Shown here: positions 34,501 to 36,890 of the stretch, piece after piece
Layout of the letters: each line of letters begins with the position of its first letter
Position numbering within the stretch: position 1 is the first letter of the stretch
Assembly: GCA_029821735.1 (NCBI GenBank)
Contig: JALGSU010000063.1
Location: forward strand, 1-36,890
Reading direction: 5' to 3'
DNA: 36,890 nucleotides
Origin: Candidatus Zipacnadia bacterium
GTDB taxonomy: Bacteria; Armatimonadota; Zipacnadia; Zipacnadales; UBA5352
Made by a program: the position numbers and the translations under genes
Notes under the pieces: model-generated
Database searches by the model: none
What the model was told of the DNA's origin: nothing
What the model saw: only the letters and a program-made list of their open reading frames with translations

Positions 34501-36561
34501 GCAACGATCATCAAGGTCCTCGCCATCGACCTCTCCCGGCTTGAGTACCAGCCGCTTATCAACGCACATGCCGCGCCGCTGCTGGCGATCACGGCGGTGC
34601 TGTACGCCGCGGGGGCCTGGTACGCGACAGCGAAGGACGAGGGCGACTCGGAACGCGATGTCGGCACAGCGGCCGTGACGGTTGCGACCGGCCTGCTGCT
34701 GTGGATCACTAGTTGGGAGACGTGGCTGTTCGTCGGCTCATGGCTTCACTTGGACAGGGCAGCACAGCATTTCGCGCTGTCCGGCGTGTGGGTGGTCTTC
34801 GCGGCTGTGTTGATGGTCGTGGGCATTGTGCGTGACAGGTCGTCCCTGCGCTGGGCGGGCCTCAGCCTGTTTGCCGCGACAATCGTCAAGGTCTTCGGCA
34901 TTGACTGGTCCCTGGAAGAGTGGCGCTACATTCCGCTGGTCCACGCCCGCGCAGCCCCGCTGATCGCGATCACGGCCGCGCTCTACGCCGTGGGGGACTG
35001 GTACGCCAGAACGAAGGATGCCGACGATCCGGAACGCGACGTGGGTAAGGGCGTGACGGTGGTTGCGACCGGTCTGCTGTTGTGGATCACCAGTTCGGAG
35101 ACGTGGCTGTTCGTCGGCTGGCGGGGGGGCGACGAACCGGCCCAGCATTTCGCGCTGTCCGGCGTGTGGGTGGTCTTTGGCGCCGTGCTGATGGCGCTGG
35201 GCGCGGCCCGCGACAGTGTCGCCCTTCGCTGGACGGGCCTGGGTCTGTTGGGCGTGACCGTCCTCAAGGTCTTCACGGGAGAACAATACCAGACCTCGGA
35301 AGCCTACCTGCCGCTGGTCAATGCACACGCCGCGCCGCTGCTGGTGATAGTGGCTCTGCTATTCGCGCTGGGAGCGTGGCTCGCGAGAACGAAGAACGCC
35401 GGCGACTCGGAGCGCGACGTGGGTACGGGCGTGGTGGTGGTGGCGATCGGCCTGCTGCTGTGGGTTGCCAGCTCGGAGGCGTGGCATTCCACCGGCTTGA
35501 CGCTCAGCTACGGCGAAGAGGCCCAGTGGTTCGCGCTCTCCGCCGTGTGGGTTGTCTTCGGCGCGGTGCTCCTGGGTCTGGGCGTAGCACGTGACAATGC
35601 CGCCCAGCGCTGGGCAGGTCTCGCGCTCTTCGCGGTGACGACCATCAAGATCTTCGCCAAGGACCTCTCCCTGCTGGAGGAGCCGAGCTACGTCCTGCTC
35701 TTGAACCCCCACGCCGGCCCGCTGCTAGTCATCACCGTCCTGCTGTATCTGGCCGCGGCCTGGTACGCCCGGAAGGGAGACACAGATGACCCCGAGCGCA
35801 CCACGGGCAGCGCGCTGGTGATCGCCGCCACTGGCCTGCTGCTGTGGATCGCCAGTTCGGAGGTGTGTCGGTACCTGGACTGGCGGACCGGGGCGGGCCT
35901 GGCCGGTCAGCAGATGGGCCTGTCCATGGTGTGGGTGATCTTCGGCGCCACCATGGTCGTGATGGGTCTGCAGCGCAACAGCGCCGGCCTGCGCTGGCTG
36001 GGGTTTGTGGCGCTGGTCGTGACCGCTGGCAAGGTCCTCTGGGTGGACGAGAACCTGACGCAGTCAAACTACCGGCTGTTGGCCAACCACCACGCCTTCC
36101 CACTGCTGATCATCGTCGCCATGCTCTACCTGGCTTCACACTGGTATCGACGGAATCTGGAGAGCGTGGGCGAGGACGAGGAGATGGCCGCTGCCGCCAT
36201 ACCCTACGTCGCCAGCCTTCTGCTGTTGTGGGTTCTGAGTATCGAGGCCTTGAGATTCACGGAATGGCAGCTCGGGGCGGGAGAAGACGCCGCGCTTTAC
36301 GCGCTGTCGGCAGTCTGGACGGTATACGGCGCGGTGCTCGTCGCCTTCGGACTGCTGCGCAGGAACGCGCCCATCCGATGGATAGGCATGGGTCTGCTGG
36401 CCATCACCATCCTCAAGGTCTTCCTCTGGGACATGAGCGAGTTGGATCCCATCTGGCGCATCCTGGCTTTCCTGGGTCTGGGCGTGGTGCTGATAGCGGT
36501 GGGGTTCGGCTACCAGCGGCTCGTGCGGGAACTGGAGGAGGACGACGATGCTGGGAGTTGA
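31546..36561 (+). CDS. Giant DUF2339 multi-pass membrane protein
   Basis: 1,671 residues from the ATG at 31546, preceded by a purine-rich site; the earlier in-frame start at 31504 is poorly placed. Residues 5-45 form a small helical domain (REYIESARAEGTSDEEIRLS, GWSAEDIHALSRN). A zinc ribbon follows with Cys 83, 86, 97 and 100 (WCPGCGARV ... CMDCGARLD). Proline-rich linkers span about 48-75 and 130-215. From about residue 235 the DUF2339 membrane region begins (MIVVTVIIAGIAIMAAGEFA) and continues to near the C-terminus with dozens of predicted helices. The second half consists of about six tandem modules of 124-130 residues (ATGLLLWITSSEAW ... FALSGVWVVFGAVL ... LRWAGLGLFA). Usual DUF2339 proteins are about 600-1,000 residues. 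Function is unknown; an envelope role is inferred. Confidence 0.85.
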   Translation: MGSDRLTAGREYIESARAEGTSDEEIRLSLLEMGWSAEDIHALSRNLPPPLITAFPAPPPSPPPPSPEVPLVPVKTAGDRYWCPGCGARVFSADDHCMDCGARLDAGRAVSTPPERDETVDRARRPRAGRFDRLEVEPDKPPEEPAPPTAPPEPVKPPPPVAPREPRLRKPERPAPTPPIERPAPRAPLVPEPAKPEPEPVPPPAEPAPPQRPRRGIEVTIGTAWLTREWITITKQMIVVTVIIAGIAIMAAGEFAHRRGYVIQSQALTGGGAAVVYLALFAGQHLYQFLDSKMMFPAMAAVTVFAAAQAIRHKSETVATFAWITGYAVPFLIGSGSGAGSGGPGPLFTYLTLLSIAVFVVAQRHAWPTFTGLALMGAYASCAYIFRVSDGALGWTLTYLMLVTAGMLWVSMSRKGRAGENFGAIGAVAGYLVTGVVMLVAMNSGVGGSPEERVFVPYMYLLVLSGVTLWMGHMQDWRSLRWLGALGSFVGFLLLFPMVKDAGVAQMGNWMLLYAAMSVAGSLAVSASKHSDAEPLAISAVTTAYAAAALLTWASLAGAPSDGAMFWYLIALAAGVLLVTMRFEWTNFSALGLVAAFLATVLLYDRLPEIGPTSHYPLMYLAMLGAGALGVSAYQQQRTLGAISVVGVFAALPLTGMMGASVSAFVVPVYLALAAVAALATIEWQRSYGLEWVALLGTWGLYFIWRVVGGIDADPASLGFTSVYLLAFLAAMWVRHGLRGADAGTHDSILACANVGACFALGCWDLHEIEGPGLLALGLFALYLATGVAAIRRRPAQVCFGPVLVGIGIFFLTLAIPLLFHGYHITVLWALEATVLMGISFYLRAPALRSGSLLVLMLALLKAIVMDSGISPDTYQVLLNGHALSMLAVIAAMYIGAYWYAHFREQVREKEQRDGSVLIALATGLLLWITSSEAWCLVGWQLGMDKAAQYFALSGVWVVFGAVLMVVGAARDRSSLRWAGLGLFAATIIKVLAIDLSRLEYQPLINAHAAPLLAITAVLYAAGAWYATAKDEGDSERDVGTAAVTVATGLLLWITSWETWLFVGSWLHLDRAAQHFALSGVWVVFAAVLMVVGIVRDRSSLRWAGLSLFAATIVKVFGIDWSLEEWRYIPLVHARAAPLIAITAALYAVGDWYARTKDADDPERDVGKGVTVVATGLLLWITSSETWLFVGWRGGDEPAQHFALSGVWVVFGAVLMALGAARDSVALRWTGLGLLGVTVLKVFTGEQYQTSEAYLPLVNAHAAPLLVIVALLFALGAWLARTKNAGDSERDVGTGVVVVAIGLLLWVASSEAWHSTGLTLSYGEEAQWFALSAVWVVFGAVLLGLGVARDNAAQRWAGLALFAVTTIKIFAKDLSLLEEPSYVLLLNPHAGPLLVITVLLYLAAAWYARKGDTDDPERTTGSALVIAATGLLLWIASSEVCRYLDWRTGAGLAGQQMGLSMVWVIFGATMVVMGLQRNSAGLRWLGFVALVVTAGKVLWVDENLTQSNYRLLANHHAFPLLIIVAMLYLASHWYRRNLESVGEDEEMAAAAIPYVASLLLLWVLSIEALRFTEWQLGAGEDAALYALSAVWTVYGAVLVAFGLLRRNAPIRWIGMGLLAITILKVFLWDMSELDPIWRILAFLGLGVVLIAVGFGYQRLVRELEEDDDAGS
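34300..36470 (+). repeat. Tandem coding repeats in the DUF2339 gene
   Basis: The motif (A)TGLLLWI(T/A)SSE is encoded at about 34312, 34690, 35077, 35449, 35833 and, more diverged, 36220, so the period is about 372-390 bp. Each module carries GVWVVFGAVLMVVG-like and RDRSSLRWAGLGLFA-like blocks followed by K-V/I-F-x-x-D. Nucleotide identity is visibly high between the second and third copies, suggesting fairly recent duplication or gene conversion. Confidence 0.75.
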
Positions 36562-36665
36562 ACGCCGCCCCATGGCTTAGCCGCCAACACGCATCAGGCA
36601 TTGCAGCAGGTGGGAGTCGGGGGGCGAGCACCGTTGAGACGGGCTCTGCAAGGAGGCGAGCTGCG

Positions 36666-36890
36666 ATGGACCGGAGCGACTGGCAGCAGGCTCGCGCATA
36701 CGTTGAGCTGCTGCGCAAGGACGGACGTAGAGACGATGATATCCGCCAGATCCTGCTCAATACGGGCTGGTCGGAAGAGCAGGTCGCCGGGCTGCTTTCG
36801 CGCGAGGCGCCCCAGGCCCCAGCGCCACCACCACCGGCCACACCACCGGCCCCCACACGACCGTCGCCAGCCACGCCCTCGGCTCCCGCT
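36666..36890 (+). CDS. Start of a second protein with the same helical N-terminal domain (partial)
   Basis: ATG at 36666 with a strong CAAGGAGG site, 104 bp after the DUF2339 stop; the ORF is open to the window end (75 codons). It encodes MDRSDWQQARAYVELLRKDG, RRDDDIRQILLNTGWSEEQV, AGLLSRE, then a Pro/Ala-rich linker. The first 45 residues align with the N-terminus of the DUF2339 protein (xAREYIExxRxxGxxDEEIRxxLLxxGWSxExV), followed by a proline-rich linker as there. It is probably a paralogue or functional partner in the same operon; the main domain is beyond the edge. Confidence 0.8.
   Translation, partial: MDRSDWQQARAYVELLRKDGRRDDDIRQILLNTGWSEEQVAGLLSREAPQAPAPPPPATPPAPTRPSPATPSAPA

Overview
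The window is high-GC bacterial DNA from a heterotroph rich in large secreted carbohydrate-active proteins. Parallel beta-helices with PKD/Ig-like modules, LamG and CBM9-like domains, DUF4838, heparinase II/III, FG-GAP propellers, a neutral-ceramidase-like hydrolase, and remnants resembling a DUF6785-type membrane protein and a URO-D-like protein are typical together of Planctomycetota, Armatimonadota, Hydrogenedentota and related metagenome lineages. I cannot place it more precisely from sequence alone. No rRNA, tRNA, CRISPR array or phage module was seen.

Layout. 1-2614 (minus): a secreted beta-helix/PKD-repeat protein, broken by an internal deletion and running off the left edge. 3292-6136 (plus): a GH42-like glycosidase with two single-base frameshifts. 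6154-7186: a decayed IS3-family element. 7569-11534 (plus): one large LamG-TPR-beta-helix-CBM9 protein interrupted by three single-base frameshifts. 12050-12307: an IS3 right end fused to the tail of a DUF6785-like membrane protein. 12403-15729 (plus): an intact secreted glycosidase-like protein, followed by a 53-codon URO-D-like stub. 15983-20315 (plus): a secreted alpha/alpha-toroid, discoidin and beta-propeller protein with one frameshift. 20346-21209 (plus): an unrecognised cytoplasmic protein. 21146-28665 (minus): heparinase II/III, IS3 scar, truncated gene tail, DUF4838 protein and ceramidase-like hydrolase. 29302-31141 (minus): a NarL/LuxR-type response regulator and its histidine kinase, one base apart. 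31546-36561 (plus): a giant DUF2339 membrane protein, followed by the start of a second protein with the same N-terminal domain.

How the genes fit together. From 0 to about 28.7 kb nearly every gene is an exported polysaccharide-binding or -cleaving protein. Heparinase, DUF4838 and ceramidase-like genes are co-directional and could form a transcription unit acting on uronate-containing or glycolipid-like substrates. From 29.3 kb on the content changes to signalling and envelope functions.

The main surprise is genome decay. Five scars carry the same right end of one IS3-family element, at 2998, 7186, 12157, 25734 and 29288. At two of them the reading frame of a truncated host gene starts exactly at the IS terminus. 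Five of the six point frameshifts lie between 3.3 and 9.3 kb, and all five have the phase of a one-base loss. Either this is a real decaying accessory region, or the assembly has indel errors concentrated there; read-level data would decide.
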